From DATMRF01 sp035566435 (GTDB lineage: Bacteria > Verrucomicrobiota > Verrucomicrobiia > Limisphaerales > UBA8199), in the NCBI GenBank assembly GCA_035566435.1, contig DATMRF010000134.1, positions 1-52,053 of the forward strand: a DNA stretch of 52,053 bases, given 5' to 3'. Both the position numbers and the translations under genes were made by a program. Below the pieces are notes generated by a model. That model had not been told where the DNA came from. It worked only from the letters and a program-made list of their open reading frames with translations, and ran no database searches. How positions within the stretch are numbered: the first letter of the stretch is position 1; the number at the start of each line of letters is the position of its first letter. Positions 15,354 through 23,570 of the stretch are shown here, piece by piece.

Positions 15354-16373
15354 TCAATAAGGCGAATCGTAAAGCAGGTCACCTCTCGCAACGGCACCAA
15401 AAGCCCACCGGCCTACGCTTTTGCCGCCGTCGTCTACGCCGTCCGGGCCAACACTGTACAATAGCCAGTTGGTCCCATGCGGGCGGTAAATCATCGTTTT
15501 GCCGCTGAACGGGTCTGAGGGCACCTTTGAAAGATAATTCGGCACCAGTTCATCCAGCCGTACCGGCACGCGCCCCTGCTCGGATTGGTAAACGCGTAGA
15601 GCCAGTTCAGCCTCCAAGAGACAGGTATGCGCTACTGCTGTTTTGTGCCTCATCGCCATCATTTGATTTGAAGGCCGCGACAACCACCAGAAACTCGCCC
15701 GGAAGATCGGATTGAACCGGCCTCTCATCTGGTAGCGATTCCACCGGTCGGTATTCCGCTGGATCTCATCCAGAGTGACACGGGTCTGATCGATGGTCTC
15801 CAACCGTCTCAACACCCGGCGAGCCTGCTCGCCGTTAAACTTGGGCACGAGCTTCGCGAGGGCAGTGTAACCCGCGAATTCGCACGCAATTCCAAAGACG
15901 CGGTCAATGGCAAAGCCGCCCCGGCTTATCTCATTTCCCAGGCGGATGGCGTCCGCATCGTCCAAAGCGGCCTCGGTTGGCTGGCCTTCCATTTCTCGCA
16001 GACGTCCCTCCGCCGCCAGTACTTCGGCCAGGGATTTTAGACGCCCCACCCCGCTCCTGCCAGCGTCATTGGTCAGGTATAAATCGGTTGGCACTGAGCA
16101 CTGGCGAGTCAGGCCCAGACGCAGCAGGCGCAGAGGTTCGGCATTGGTGGACACCAATATCCGAAGGCTGTCATGGTCGAAGGTCGAGACGTTGTCGAAG
16201 TCGCCGTACAAGGTCAATGATGCTGCGGCCTTCAGGAAATCGTCATACCCGTTGGGATTCGGCAGCGGCGACGGCGCAGGTGTCCGCCCCACGAACAAGA
16301 AGACTCCCGTCAGCATGGCCAGTGCGACGAGGACCACTAACGCGAGCAGCAGGGTGCGGACTTTTCGCGGCAT
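15354..16373 (-). CDS. Membrane-anchored hypothetical protein with pseudopilin-like C-terminal motif
   Basis: 339 residues from the ATG at 16373, giving MPRKVRTLLLALVVLVALAM as an N-terminal membrane anchor. The central part is helical with no recognised domain (YDDFLKAAASLT, LAEVLAAEGRLREMEGQPTE). The C-terminal LELALRVYQSEQG-type segment, LDELVPNYLSKVPSDPFSGK and LLYSVGPDGVDDGGK resemble the end of secreted proteins found widely in Verrucomicrobiota and Planctomycetes, related to the C-terminal half of type II pseudopilins (G family). No type IV prepilin site is present. It lies between response regulator genes on the same strand. Function unknown. Confidence 0.75.
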   Translation of the reverse strand: MPRKVRTLLLALVVLVALAMLTGVFLFVGRTPAPSPLPNPNGYDDFLKAAASLTLYGDFDNVSTFDHDSLRILVSTNAEPLRLLRLGLTRQCSVPTDLYLTNDAGRSGVGRLKSLAEVLAAEGRLREMEGQPTEAALDDADAIRLGNEISRGGFAIDRVFGIACEFAGYTALAKLVPKFNGEQARRVLRRLETIDQTRVTLDEIQRNTDRWNRYQMRGRFNPIFRASFWWLSRPSNQMMAMRHKTAVAHTCLLEAELALRVYQSEQGRVPVRLDELVPNYLSKVPSDPFSGKTMIYRPHGTNWLLYSVGPDGVDDGGKSVGRWAFGAVARGDLLYDSPY

Positions 16374-16704
16374 CGCTGATGGCCAGCATGGCAGAACCAC
16401 TGGTGCCGTCAACGACCGCCACGGCCAGCGCCGACCCGGAGCAGTGGCGGAGTGGCCGATGCCGAAGGGCACGGCGAGGGTGGGGTGAATTCAAACGCTG
16501 GTGCAGCCCGACACAGGGGGATATTGCTTCAGAGCGGGCACAAGCTGGCGGTTTAGACCCGCACTCCAATTGTGTCAAATATTCCGCGCCCGGCTGAACG
16601 ATGGGCAAACGCTCACGGGTTCATGCCCGGGCCACGCAGGGCCACGGCATCGAACCGGCGTTGGACCCGCGGCGCCGGAGCCATGCTCGCCATTGCGATG
16701 CGGG
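16374..16704. other. Gene-free 331-bp stretch
   Basis: Only short GC-rich frames without family features. It separates the C-terminal end of the response regulator at 16705 (read leftwards) from the start of the hypothetical protein at 16373 on the same strand. No clear terminator or promoter was identified. Confidence 0.4.
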
Positions 16705-17169
16705 TTACTGCGACGCGTGGCTGGTCGGCCCCACTCGAAGAGAGGCGGTGCCTTCCGTCCCAAAATCCCAAATCTCTCGCACGACCGCTATCCAACCCAA
16801 AAAGTCGACTGGCTTGGTGATATGTTTGTTGGCCCCCAGCGCAATGGCTCGACGAACATCGTTCGGGTCTGCCGAGCCACTGACGACGACGACGGGTATG
16901 GAGGAGAATACTGGAGAAGCCTTGCGCCAAGCCAGAAAGTCAAAACCATTCACCTGTGGCATTTTCAAATCCAGAACGATCACATCGGGCAGAGGATGTA
17001 ACGAGCGGTCGGTGTAAGCCCCCTTGGCCGCCAGATAGTCAATGGCCTGTTGCCCGGCGGTCAGATTTTGAAGACAGATATTGACGCCAGACTTTTCGAC
17101 GGCCATTCCGAACAAGTCAAGGTCGGCGCGGTTGTCATCGACGAGCAGAATGTCTAAATGAGGTTCCAT
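16705..17169 (-). CDS. Receiver-only response regulator (Rcp1-like)
   Basis: 154 residues from the ATG at 17169. The receiver fills the whole protein: acidic residues DDN (11-13), phospho-acceptor Asp67 in VIVLDLKMPQVNG, Ser/Thr at VVVVSGSADPND, and Lys119 in HITKPVDF. The long beta4-alpha4 loop with the helix ADPNDVRRAIALGAN is typical of Rcp1/CheY-like regulators that pair with phytochrome-type or hybrid kinases. It is not a close copy of the two flanking receivers. No kinase or output gene is adjacent. Confidence 0.9.
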   Translation of the reverse strand: MEPHLDILLVDDNRADLDLFGMAVEKSGVNICLQNLTAGQQAIDYLAAKGAYTDRSLHPLPDVIVLDLKMPQVNGFDFLAWRKASPVFSSIPVVVVSGSADPNDVRRAIALGANKHITKPVDFLGWIAVVREIWDFGTEGTASLRVGPTSHASQ

Positions 17170-17652
17170 AGGCGTGACCCACTTCCAACCAGACCCTAAC
17201 GCCTTTTGACCCTTGCCACAAGGGGCCGAGGGTCGGCTTGGTGGGATACGATGCTCCGGGGGCCGGGCCAAGTGGCCTTCTGTGAAAGCACTGGTCACCC
17301 TGTTGGTTGCGCACCGCCATCCCGCCACTGCCGCCGCTGCTCCCGGCTCGACCTCGGCGATGCGCGAATCATTGAGCTATACACGCAGTCACCATTATAT
17401 GCGCCTGAGGCTGCAAAAAGGCGCAAAAAAACAGTATTCCCTCGCTGATGATGCGCAGTTATTCATGACGCTGTGTATAATTCGTGACCAAAGGTCCAGT
17501 CGGGACTTGGCCACGGTTGAACTGATTGGCTCGCCCATGGCCCCCTCCGACAGACCGTGCCGGGCCGGACTTATGAATACCATCAGTGGGGGAAATACCC
17601 CACGGTTAATCCCCCGGAGGGTGCGCATGGGGTTCCGGCTTATGCTGGCACC
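17170..17652. other. Intergenic region between divergent response regulators
   Basis: No gene is convincing. The region must hold the promoters of the minus-strand regulator (start 17169) and of the plus-strand regulator copy 2 (start 17653). It includes the palindrome at 17586-17603. AT-richer DNA around 17385-17490 (TATATGCGC, AAAAAAACAG, TGTATAATTC) is a plausible promoter zone. Confidence 0.35.
17586..17603 (+). promoter_or_regulatory. Palindrome upstream of response regulator copy 2
   Basis: GTGGGGG-AAATA-CCCCAC, about 50 bp before the gene start, same as the element before copy 1. Possible operator; not proven. Confidence 0.35.
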
Positions 17653-18177
17653 TTGAAGAATGGCGGAATCCTGCGCGGTGGAGCGTCAGCGGCCCCGCAA
17701 GCTCGATGCCAGACGCGCCCAGCCAAGCGCATTCTGGTGGTCGAGGACGACCCATTGAACCTCCAGTTTAACGTCGCAGCGCTCAGTCGCTTCGGCTATC
17801 AAACGAAAACCGCCGAAGATGGTGCAGCCGCTTGGAAGGCTCTTCAGGCCAACGGCTACGACCTTCTCATCACCGACAACAACATGCCGAGGGTTTCGGG
17901 CATTGAGCTTGTCAAGAAGGTGCGTTCGGCACACATGACGCTCCCTGTCATTATGGCGTCGGCAGGCGTGCCGACGCGAGAGTTGGACCGGAACCCGTGG
18001 CTCCAGCCGGTGGCCGCGCTGGCAAAGCCCTACACCGGTGACGAATTGCTGCGAACCGTGAAAAAAGTCCTGCACGAGGCCGACAGTGCCCGCAAGCAAA
18101 TCGAGCCGCTGCCAATCTTGAGCCAAAGAAAACTCGGCAACGGAGGACCCGTCGTCTCCAACCACGGCTGTCCTTAG
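17653..18177 (+). CDS. Receiver-only response regulator, copy 2
   Basis: 174 residues from a TTG at 17653, chosen because it aligns exactly with the GTG start of copy 1 (MKNGGILRGGASAAPQ versus MKTGGLVQSGASAAPQ); the frame stays open upstream to 17557. The receiver is intact: EDD 31-33, phospho-acceptor Asp75 (LLITDNNMP), Lys125 (ALAKPYTG). No output domain. It is nearly the same as copy 1 from TAEDGAAAW onward but not in helix alpha-1 (PLNLQFNVAALSRF against LSIRRSCARVLSCS). This hints that the pair answer to different kinases. Confidence 0.87.
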   Translation: MKNGGILRGGASAAPQARCQTRPAKRILVVEDDPLNLQFNVAALSRFGYQTKTAEDGAAAWKALQANGYDLLITDNNMPRVSGIELVKKVRSAHMTLPVIMASAGVPTRELDRNPWLQPVAALAKPYTGDELLRTVKKVLHEADSARKQIEPLPILSQRKLGNGGPVVSNHGCP

Positions 18178-18575
18178 CCCCGCTCGTCCACAACACGCCG
18201 AAACAAACCCTGCGACTGAACCAGCCTGGCGAAGTGGACGCTGACATGGAACGGCGCGCCCGCTTCCCTGGCCATTCGGTAGCTGTCCAAATCCTGCCGC
18301 GTCAGGTGCAGGACAGCCTGCTTGCCCTTGGCGATGGCTTCCGCCACTTGCTGCGCTCGCTCGTGAGCGGCTTCATAATTGCGGCAATTGAGCAGCCGAC
18401 GCTCTCCGCTGCTGCGGGCGTCGACAAGCCAGTAGCATTTTTCGGCTCTGAGCTTGAAATAAACTTTGATGGGGATGACGCCGCGCCCCTTGACACGGGC
18501 CGGGCAGACCTTGACCGGGTACTTTTTGTTTTTCGGGTCCGGCGTTCCGTTTACAACAACTGTGTGGCGTTCCAT
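18174..18575 (-). pseudogene. Truncated integrase-like N-terminal fragment
   Basis: 133 codons from the ATG at 18575. The N-terminal part (GTPDPKNKKYPVKV, GRGVIPIKVYFKL) is a beta-rich stretch like the arm-binding start of large tyrosine recombinases of this phylum, followed by helical QQVAEAIAKGKQAVLHLTRQDL. No catalytic R-H-R-Y region follows. The last 15 or so codons (LVQSQGLFRRVVDERG) lie inside the response regulator duplication, so the original gene was cut at about 18220. Alternatively it is a small independent protein. Family assignment is tentative. Confidence 0.45.
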
Positions 18576-18659
18576 ACACTTTCAAGAACAGAGTTTTTTT
18601 GGAACTGCCCGGAAAAGTTGTTTCAAAGTTGTTTCAAACCGTGCAACTTCGGCCCCATG

Positions 18660-18690
18660 CCCTTAAAACCCCAATAAAGTTAAGGGTTTT
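18660..18690 (+). terminator. Possible intrinsic terminator
   Basis: CCCTTAA (18660-18666) and TTAAGGG (18680-18686) form a 7-bp stem followed by TTTT on the plus strand. No plus-strand gene ends close by, so its partner is unclear. Confidence 0.35.
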
Positions 18691-18702
18691 GCAAACAAGG
18701 AA

Positions 18703-19074
18703 GGGGGCCTCCCGGCCCCCTCGCAGGCTTCGCAGGATAGCCTCGGCAAGCCGAGGCGGAAGCCATAGGGCGGAAACTACTCGATCCGGGCGCATTGTCA
18801 AGCAGTTGCCGGTGAGTCGCGAGGGTTCTACTGCGGGTGGAACAGGCTTGTTCTGGAAGCCCCCGCCGCCGCATCGCGTAGCGATGCACTGACGGTAGAC
18901 GTGGACTTCAGTCCACGGAACCAGAACCCGGGTGACTCACGCGTCGCGTCAGCGACGCCTGAAAACAGCTTGCTGAAGGTGTGTCCGCGGCGGGTTCCTG
19001 CATTCCCGGGTCTTGACGGGAGGCCAGAACGCGAGGAAGTTTAGGATACGGCCCGGCGTTCCGCCTCGCCGGGC
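18703..19074. repeat. Cluster of six different perfect hairpins
   Basis: Six palindromes lie within 372 bp without a gene: GGGGGCC/GGCCCCC at 18703-18720, CCTCGG/CCGAGG at 18741-18756, GCATCGC/GCGATGC at 18871-18887, CGTGGAC/GTCCACG at 18900-18917, GCGTCGC/GCGACGC at 18941-18958, and GCCCGGCG/CGCCGGGC at 19051-19074. Loops are 3-8 nt. Sequences differ, so this is not a simple tandem array. They look like nested REP-type elements. The whole gap 18576-19110 has no supported gene. Confidence 0.6.
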
Positions 19075-19119
19075 TGCGCCGTAGAACTGTGTGAGGCGGA
19101 AACCAAACGGATGTTGCAT

Positions 19120-19587
19120 ATGAAAAGAATCGCTCTGGTGGCAAGCATGGCGTTGACTCTTTGCGCGGGGACGTTGAGCGCTGAGGCACACGGGTGTTGG
19201 CGCGGCGGGTGTTTCTGGCCGTTTTGGTCTTTTGGGCTCGGCTGGGGCCTGGGCGCGGCTTACAGCTATCCCGCGTACAGGTACTCTTACCCATACCCAG
19301 CCTACAGCTATTACTATCCGCCTCCCGTTTACGCGTATAATCCTCCGGTCAGCTACGCACCGCCTGCGCCGCCCGCGACGCCTGCGCAGCCAGCGGCTAG
19401 GGAGCTGGAGCCGCAGGTGTGGGTTCCCAGCTCGCCCGGGCCCGGCAAATGGGTCCCTGACCCTGAACCGTACCGGTATGTGCCGCCCGCGAGCAGCGCG
19501 AACGCCCAGCCTGCGCGACCAGTGAACCCGCAGACCGCCACCTCGACCACGTCCCCTGGCGGCGTGCCCATTCACGTCGTTCAGTAA
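19120..19587 (+). CDS. Secreted Pro/Tyr-rich low-complexity protein
   Basis: 155 residues from the ATG at 19120 (an in-frame ATG at 19111 is the alternative). A signal peptide (MKRIALVASMALTLCAG..AEA) is followed by a Gly/Trp/Phe patch with two Cys (HGCWRGGCFWPFW), then a Tyr/Pro-rich part with YSYPAYRYSYPYPAYSYYY, then a Pro/Ala tail containing a WVPSSPGPGKWVPDPEPYRY unit. The latter resembles the YXXP(G)-type repeats of cell-surface proteins. Likely an outer-surface structural protein. No enzymatic domain is visible. Confidence 0.7.
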   Translation: MKRIALVASMALTLCAGTLSAEAHGCWRGGCFWPFWSFGLGWGLGAAYSYPAYRYSYPYPAYSYYYPPPVYAYNPPVSYAPPAPPATPAQPAARELEPQVWVPSSPGPGKWVPDPEPYRYVPPASSANAQPARPVNPQTATSTTSPGGVPIHVVQ

Positions 19588-19673
19588 GCGGAGAGTTGGT
19601 TGTTATGAAAACAAGCTGCCTTGCATGCGGCTTGCCCAGGCTGGCTGCTGCCTGGAAGTGCCGCGCATAAATA

Positions 19674-20582
19674 GTGTCCTTGGCCAGGAATCTTAACTTC
19701 CCGCGACACCCGGTCTTGGGGTTTGCTGCGTTGGCAATCCTGTTGAGCGGTTGCGCCACCCACCCAGGCGCCCTCTCAAAGCCAGACGGCGTTTCAAGGT
19801 TTTCCGGGCCTCAGGTTTTTCGCTTCGGGACAGTCGCCCTCGCGGAAGAATCCAGTCCCGCAAGTTTCAGTTTTCAAAAGGCCAAAGGAAAACTCGGTTC
19901 AGTCAAGGAAGCGGTTCTGGATTCGGCAGAGCTTGGGCTGAGCGGTCCTGGAGCCGGAGTGATCGCTGCGGGAGCTGTATTATCGGAGGCGGGATGTTAT
20001 GGGGCTGGCGGTGACCCGCGCATTTACGCGGCGGTGGCGGGCGTGGCTGGAGGGGTGGTTGGAGTCGGCGTCGCCCTGGCCGGACCTGTCGTCGGGGCCG
20101 AAGGCTTGATCCGTTCTTTGAAAAAAGTCAGCCCCGCAGAGCTGGCCCAGCGCGAAGCCGCTCTGACGGATGCCTTAAGCCAAATGGCTGACCAGCGGCT
20201 ATTTCATGGCGCCCTGCTGCAAACCGGGAGTGAAAGAATCCGTGGTGGGTTCCTTTCGCCCGGACCCAACAATCCCCCCCAAGAGACCGCGACCGACGCG
20301 GCCGACACCATTCTGGAAGCGTGTGTGGACGACTTGCGCTTGGAGCGGGCGGGCTCGGGTGAGGATTCCTATTTTCTGCGCATCAAAACACACCTGCGTC
20401 TCGTACGGCTGGCGGACGGCGCCGCTTGTTTCGAACAACGCGCCGAATACCACAGCGACAAAGCTTTGTTCCTGGATTGGACAATGAACGGAGCCATTGA
20501 AGGAGTGGCCGAAACGGGCTATCAGGCACTGGCGCGATATTATATTGACCAACTCCTCAAGGTGAAATCGAAAGATAGTTGA
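19674..20582 (+). CDS. Lipoprotein of unknown function
   Basis: 302 residues from a GTG at 19674. The signal ends in a lipobox (LLSGC), so it is a lipid-anchored protein. A Gly/Ala-rich hydrophobic stretch (IYAAVAGVAGGVVGVGVALAG, about 117-137) could be a membrane or glycine-zipper segment. The C-terminal part (TILEACVDDLRLERAG, YFLRIKTHLRLVRLADG, AEYHSDKALFLDW) resembles outer-membrane lipoproteins that act as assembly or stress factors, but no family is recognised with confidence. Not clearly linked to its neighbours. Confidence 0.7.
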   Translation: MSLARNLNFPRHPVLGFAALAILLSGCATHPGALSKPDGVSRFSGPQVFRFGTVALAEESSPASFSFQKAKGKLGSVKEAVLDSAELGLSGPGAGVIAAGAVLSEAGCYGAGGDPRIYAAVAGVAGGVVGVGVALAGPVVGAEGLIRSLKKVSPAELAQREAALTDALSQMADQRLFHGALLQTGSERIRGGFLSPGPNNPPQETATDAADTILEACVDDLRLERAGSGEDSYFLRIKTHLRLVRLADGAACFEQRAEYHSDKALFLDWTMNGAIEGVAETGYQALARYYIDQLLKVKSKDS

Positions 20583-20727
20583 TAGCCGCCTATTCTCCGA
20601 TCGGGAGAGGGCCGACGTGAGGGGGATTTTTGGAACACCGGCCTCGGACATGGGGCTGCACTCCGCGATGATTCTGTTTTCTTTACAGTGGAATCGTTTG
20701 GCGGTGTCTGATTAATATAAGCGGCGT

Positions 20728-22968
20728 ATGCAACCGCGCACTCACTTGAACCCTCACAACTCGCTCGCGACCATTCTTTTCGCCACCGCTCTTTTTTCCA
20801 GCGCCGGCGCGCAGGCACAAGTCGAATACGTAACGCCCTCCATCGGCAACGTGGGTCAACTCCTCGAGCCGACCCGGCCTACGGTCTCCCTGCCCAACAG
20901 CATGGTGCGAGTTTATCCCGTGCGACAGGACGGCCTGGACGACCAAATCCAATCCTTTCCGCTCATCATCATTTCCCACCGGCTGGGCGAATTGTTCTGG
21001 CTGATGCCGTGCGACGGCGAACCGGACGCCGGCGCGTGGCACCGCCCGGCGGCTTACGACCAGGCCAGGGAAACGCCCTATTATTATTCCGTGCGCCTGG
21101 ATGGCTCGTTCATCCGAATCGAATTCACCCCCACCGCTCGCTGCGGTTATTTCCGGTTCACCTTTCCCTCCGGCAAACCGGTGGTCCTGCTGGCGAATCG
21201 GCAGGGAGGCGAGCTGACCGTCGAAGGCACGAACGCCATCTCCGGCGTGGAACGGTTCAATGACATGCGGGCGTTCGTGTACGGCCAGTTCAGCGCGCCG
21301 GTCAACCTCGTCCCCGGCGACAATGGCGGCAAATCACGGCTCGCCGCGCTGGCACCCGATCAGGGCAACATCCTCGAGTTCCGTTACGGCATCTCCTTCA
21401 TCAGCCTCGACCAGGCCCGCCGGAACCTGCGACACGAAATCCCCGCTTGGGACTTCGAGAGCGTGAAAAGCCACGCACGCGACCGCTGGAACCAAGCCCT
21501 GGGACAGGTCCAGGTCGAAGGCGGCACACCGGCACAGCGCCGGGTCTTTTACACCGCGCTATACCGCTGTTACGAGCGCATGGTGAACATCACTGAGGAC
21601 GGCCAATACTACAGCTCGTTCGACCACAAGGTCCACCAGGACACCCGGCCTTTCTACGTCGATAACTGGCTCTGGGACACCTACCGCGCGCTCGAACCCC
21701 TCCAAACCCTGCTCAACCCGGAAATGGAAGCCGACAAAATCCAATCCTATGTCCGCATGTATGAGCAGTCCAGTTGGATGCCGTCCTTCGCGGTGCTCTG
21801 GGGCGATTACGCGTGCATGACGGGTAATCACGCCGCCGCGTGGATGGCGGATGCGTGGTTTAAAGGCGTTACCCATTACGACCTGAAAACCGCCTACGAA
21901 GGCGTGCGCAAGAACTCGCTCGAAGCGACCCTCCTGCCGTGGCGCAACGGCCCGAAAACTTCGCTGGACGATTTCTACAACGAGCACGGCTACTTGCCGG
22001 CGCTGCATCCGGGCGAAAACGAAAGCGTCCCCGAGGTCAATCCCGGCGAGCGCCGGCAGGCGGTCTCCGTGACCCTCGAGCAGAGCTACGATGATTGGTG
22101 CACCGCGCAAATGGCCCGCGCCCTCGACAAAGACGCCGACTACCAGCTATTCCTCAAGCGCGCCGCCTACTACAAAAACGTGTATCGCCAGGATAAAGGC
22201 TTCATGTGGCCCAAAGACGCCAAGGGCAACTGGATTGAACCGTTCGATCCGAGGTTTTCAGGCGGCCAGGGCGGACGCGATTACACTACCGAAAACACCG
22301 ACTACACCTACAACTGGGACGTGCAGCATGATTTCGATGGCTTGGCCCACCTGATGGGCGGGTATAAAGCAGCGGAAACCAAACTCGACCAGCTTTTCCG
22401 CGCGGACCTCGGGCGTTCGAAATATGAATTCTTTGCTGTCTTCCCGGATTCCACCGGGTTGGTAGGCCAGTTTTCGATGGGGAACGAACCCAGCCTGGTG
22501 ATTCCTTATGTGTACAACCACCTGGGCGTACCGTGGAAAGCTCAGAAACGTCTCCGCCAACTGCTCGAATATTGGTTCACCGACACCGCGCTTGGCATCC
22601 CGGGTGACGAAGATGGAGGCGGCATGTCTGCCTTCGTGGTCTTTTCGATGATGGGCTTTTATCCAACGGTCCCTAGCGTTCCAATGTACGAGCTGGGCAG
22701 CCCGGTGTTTGCTCGCGTCACCGTTCGCCTGCACAACGGCAAAACCCTCCGCGTAGTTTGCAAAAACAACTCAGCGGACAACAAATACGTCAAGAACTTC
22801 CGCCTCAACGGCCAGCTTCAAAACAAGGTCTGGTTCCGCCATGCCGACGTCGTCAAAGGCGCCACCCTCGATTTGGAAATGGCCGACACCCCGAATCCCG
22901 CGCTCGGGGCCGACCCTGCCTCTTTCCCGCCTTCGAGCCTAAACCTCGATCCGCGGAAACTACAATAA
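20728..22968 (+). CDS. GH92 family glycosidase (alpha-mannosidase type)
   Basis: 746 residues with a signal peptide ending near AGAQAQ. GH92 enzymes are exo-acting calcium-dependent alpha-mannosidases that release mannose from glycans. The N-terminal beta-sandwich (YVTPSIGNVG..LLEPTRPTVSLPNSM) is followed by the alpha/alpha barrel with family blocks DNWLWDTYRALEPLQTLLNP, YEQSSWMPSFAVLWGDYACM, GNEPSLVIPYVYNHLG and IPGDEDGGGMSAF. The last holds catalytic or calcium-binding acidic residues. Exported, it would attack host or plant/fungal N-glycans or mannan. No sugar transporter is adjacent. Mannose specificity is presumed from the family. Confidence 0.93.
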   Translation: MQPRTHLNPHNSLATILFATALFSSAGAQAQVEYVTPSIGNVGQLLEPTRPTVSLPNSMVRVYPVRQDGLDDQIQSFPLIIISHRLGELFWLMPCDGEPDAGAWHRPAAYDQARETPYYYSVRLDGSFIRIEFTPTARCGYFRFTFPSGKPVVLLANRQGGELTVEGTNAISGVERFNDMRAFVYGQFSAPVNLVPGDNGGKSRLAALAPDQGNILEFRYGISFISLDQARRNLRHEIPAWDFESVKSHARDRWNQALGQVQVEGGTPAQRRVFYTALYRCYERMVNITEDGQYYSSFDHKVHQDTRPFYVDNWLWDTYRALEPLQTLLNPEMEADKIQSYVRMYEQSSWMPSFAVLWGDYACMTGNHAAAWMADAWFKGVTHYDLKTAYEGVRKNSLEATLLPWRNGPKTSLDDFYNEHGYLPALHPGENESVPEVNPGERRQAVSVTLEQSYDDWCTAQMARALDKDADYQLFLKRAAYYKNVYRQDKGFMWPKDAKGNWIEPFDPRFSGGQGGRDYTTENTDYTYNWDVQHDFDGLAHLMGGYKAAETKLDQLFRADLGRSKYEFFAVFPDSTGLVGQFSMGNEPSLVIPYVYNHLGVPWKAQKRLRQLLEYWFTDTALGIPGDEDGGGMSAFVVFSMMGFYPTVPSVPMYELGSPVFARVTVRLHNGKTLRVVCKNNSADNKYVKNFRLNGQLQNKVWFRHADVVKGATLDLEMADTPNPALGADPASFPPSSLNLDPRKLQ

Positions 22969-22995
22969 TTGCCGGGCTGGGGACCGAGCCTCCGT

Positions 22996-23018
22996 GAGGG
23001 CGAGCGTCCCCGCGAGCC
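22996..23018 (+). repeat. Dispersed GC-rich repeat, copy 1
   Basis: GAGGGCGAGCGTCCCCGCGA lies in the GH92-rpsT gap. Near-identical words are at 23531 and 30198. All three are intergenic, next to gene ends. Confidence 0.55.
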
Positions 23019-23257
23019 CAAACCTTCAGCAATATGGGACGCTCGGGACGCTCTGGGGCGCCGCCCTCCTCGTCCAAAAACGCCCCACCCTCGGCCCCTC
23101 GACTCCGCGTGAACGGCTTAAGCCCTTTTTCGCCCTCCCCGCCCTCCGCGTCATCCGCGGTTCTTTTCCGCTGTTTTGGGTTCTGGGTTCCCCATTGACA
23201 ACTCGCTCGTTTCCGATACCGTTGCGCGCCTCAGATTATTTAATGAAACATTGATTT

Positions 23258-23521
23258 ATGCCGAATACGAAGTCAGCCCACCGCCGCATGCGCAACAGCG
23301 CCCGTAAACAGTTGCACAATCGCAGCCTCAAGTCCCGTCTGCACACCCTCGAGAAGGGTTATTTGCAACTGCTCGAGGCGGGCAAGAAAGATGAGGCAGC
23401 CACGGCCTTGCGCGGCATCACCTCCGCTTTTGATAAAGCCGCCAAATCGGGCGTGGTCCACCGGATGACCGCCAATCGCAAAAAGTCCCGTTTGGCTTTG
23501 CGGTTAGCCCACGCCAAGTAA
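23258..23521 (+). CDS. rpsT: 30S ribosomal protein S20
   Basis: 87 residues, normal length, rich in Lys and Arg. The family pattern is clear: MPNTKSAHRRMRNSARK, HNRSLKSRLHT, AFDKAAKSGVVHRMTANRKK and SRLALRLAHAK at the end. It binds the 5' domain of 16S rRNA during assembly. It stands alone, as in many bacteria, with an AT-rich stretch just upstream (23230-23255). It is convergent with the HtrA gene; only 49 bp separate the stops, filled by a dispersed repeat. Confidence 0.97.
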   Translation: MPNTKSAHRRMRNSARKQLHNRSLKSRLHTLEKGYLQLLEAGKKDEAATALRGITSAFDKAAKSGVVHRMTANRKKSRLALRLAHAK

Positions 23522-23530
23522 CCCTCCCCG

Positions 23531-23554
23531 GTAGGGCAAGCGTCCCCGCGAGCC
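23531..23554 (+). repeat. Dispersed GC-rich repeat, copy 2
   Basis: GTAGGGCAAGCGTCCCCGCG, same family as 22996 and 30198, between the convergent rpsT and HtrA genes. Confidence 0.55.
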
Positions 23555-23570
23555 CCATCGCCCCCGCCCC

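Larger units (their letters stand above)
17565..18220 (+). repeat. Inverted duplication, copy 2 (response regulator unit)
   Basis: Counterpart of 14560-15235 in the opposite orientation. Similarity starts in CATCAGTGGGGG and ends near CCCTGCGACTGAACC at about 18220. From there copy 2 runs into the end of an integrase-like gene (18174-18575), while copy 1 continues into a hairpin. The boundary therefore lies within that gene. Confidence 0.75.

Noticed and set aside
18703..19074. CRISPR array
   Set aside because: The hairpins differ from each other and there is no constant repeat with unique spacers. The heptamer array at 35308 has no spacers.
22994..23254. 86-codon frame upstream of rpsT
   Set aside because: It runs through a dispersed repeat and shows no domain; it is probably non-coding leader DNA.
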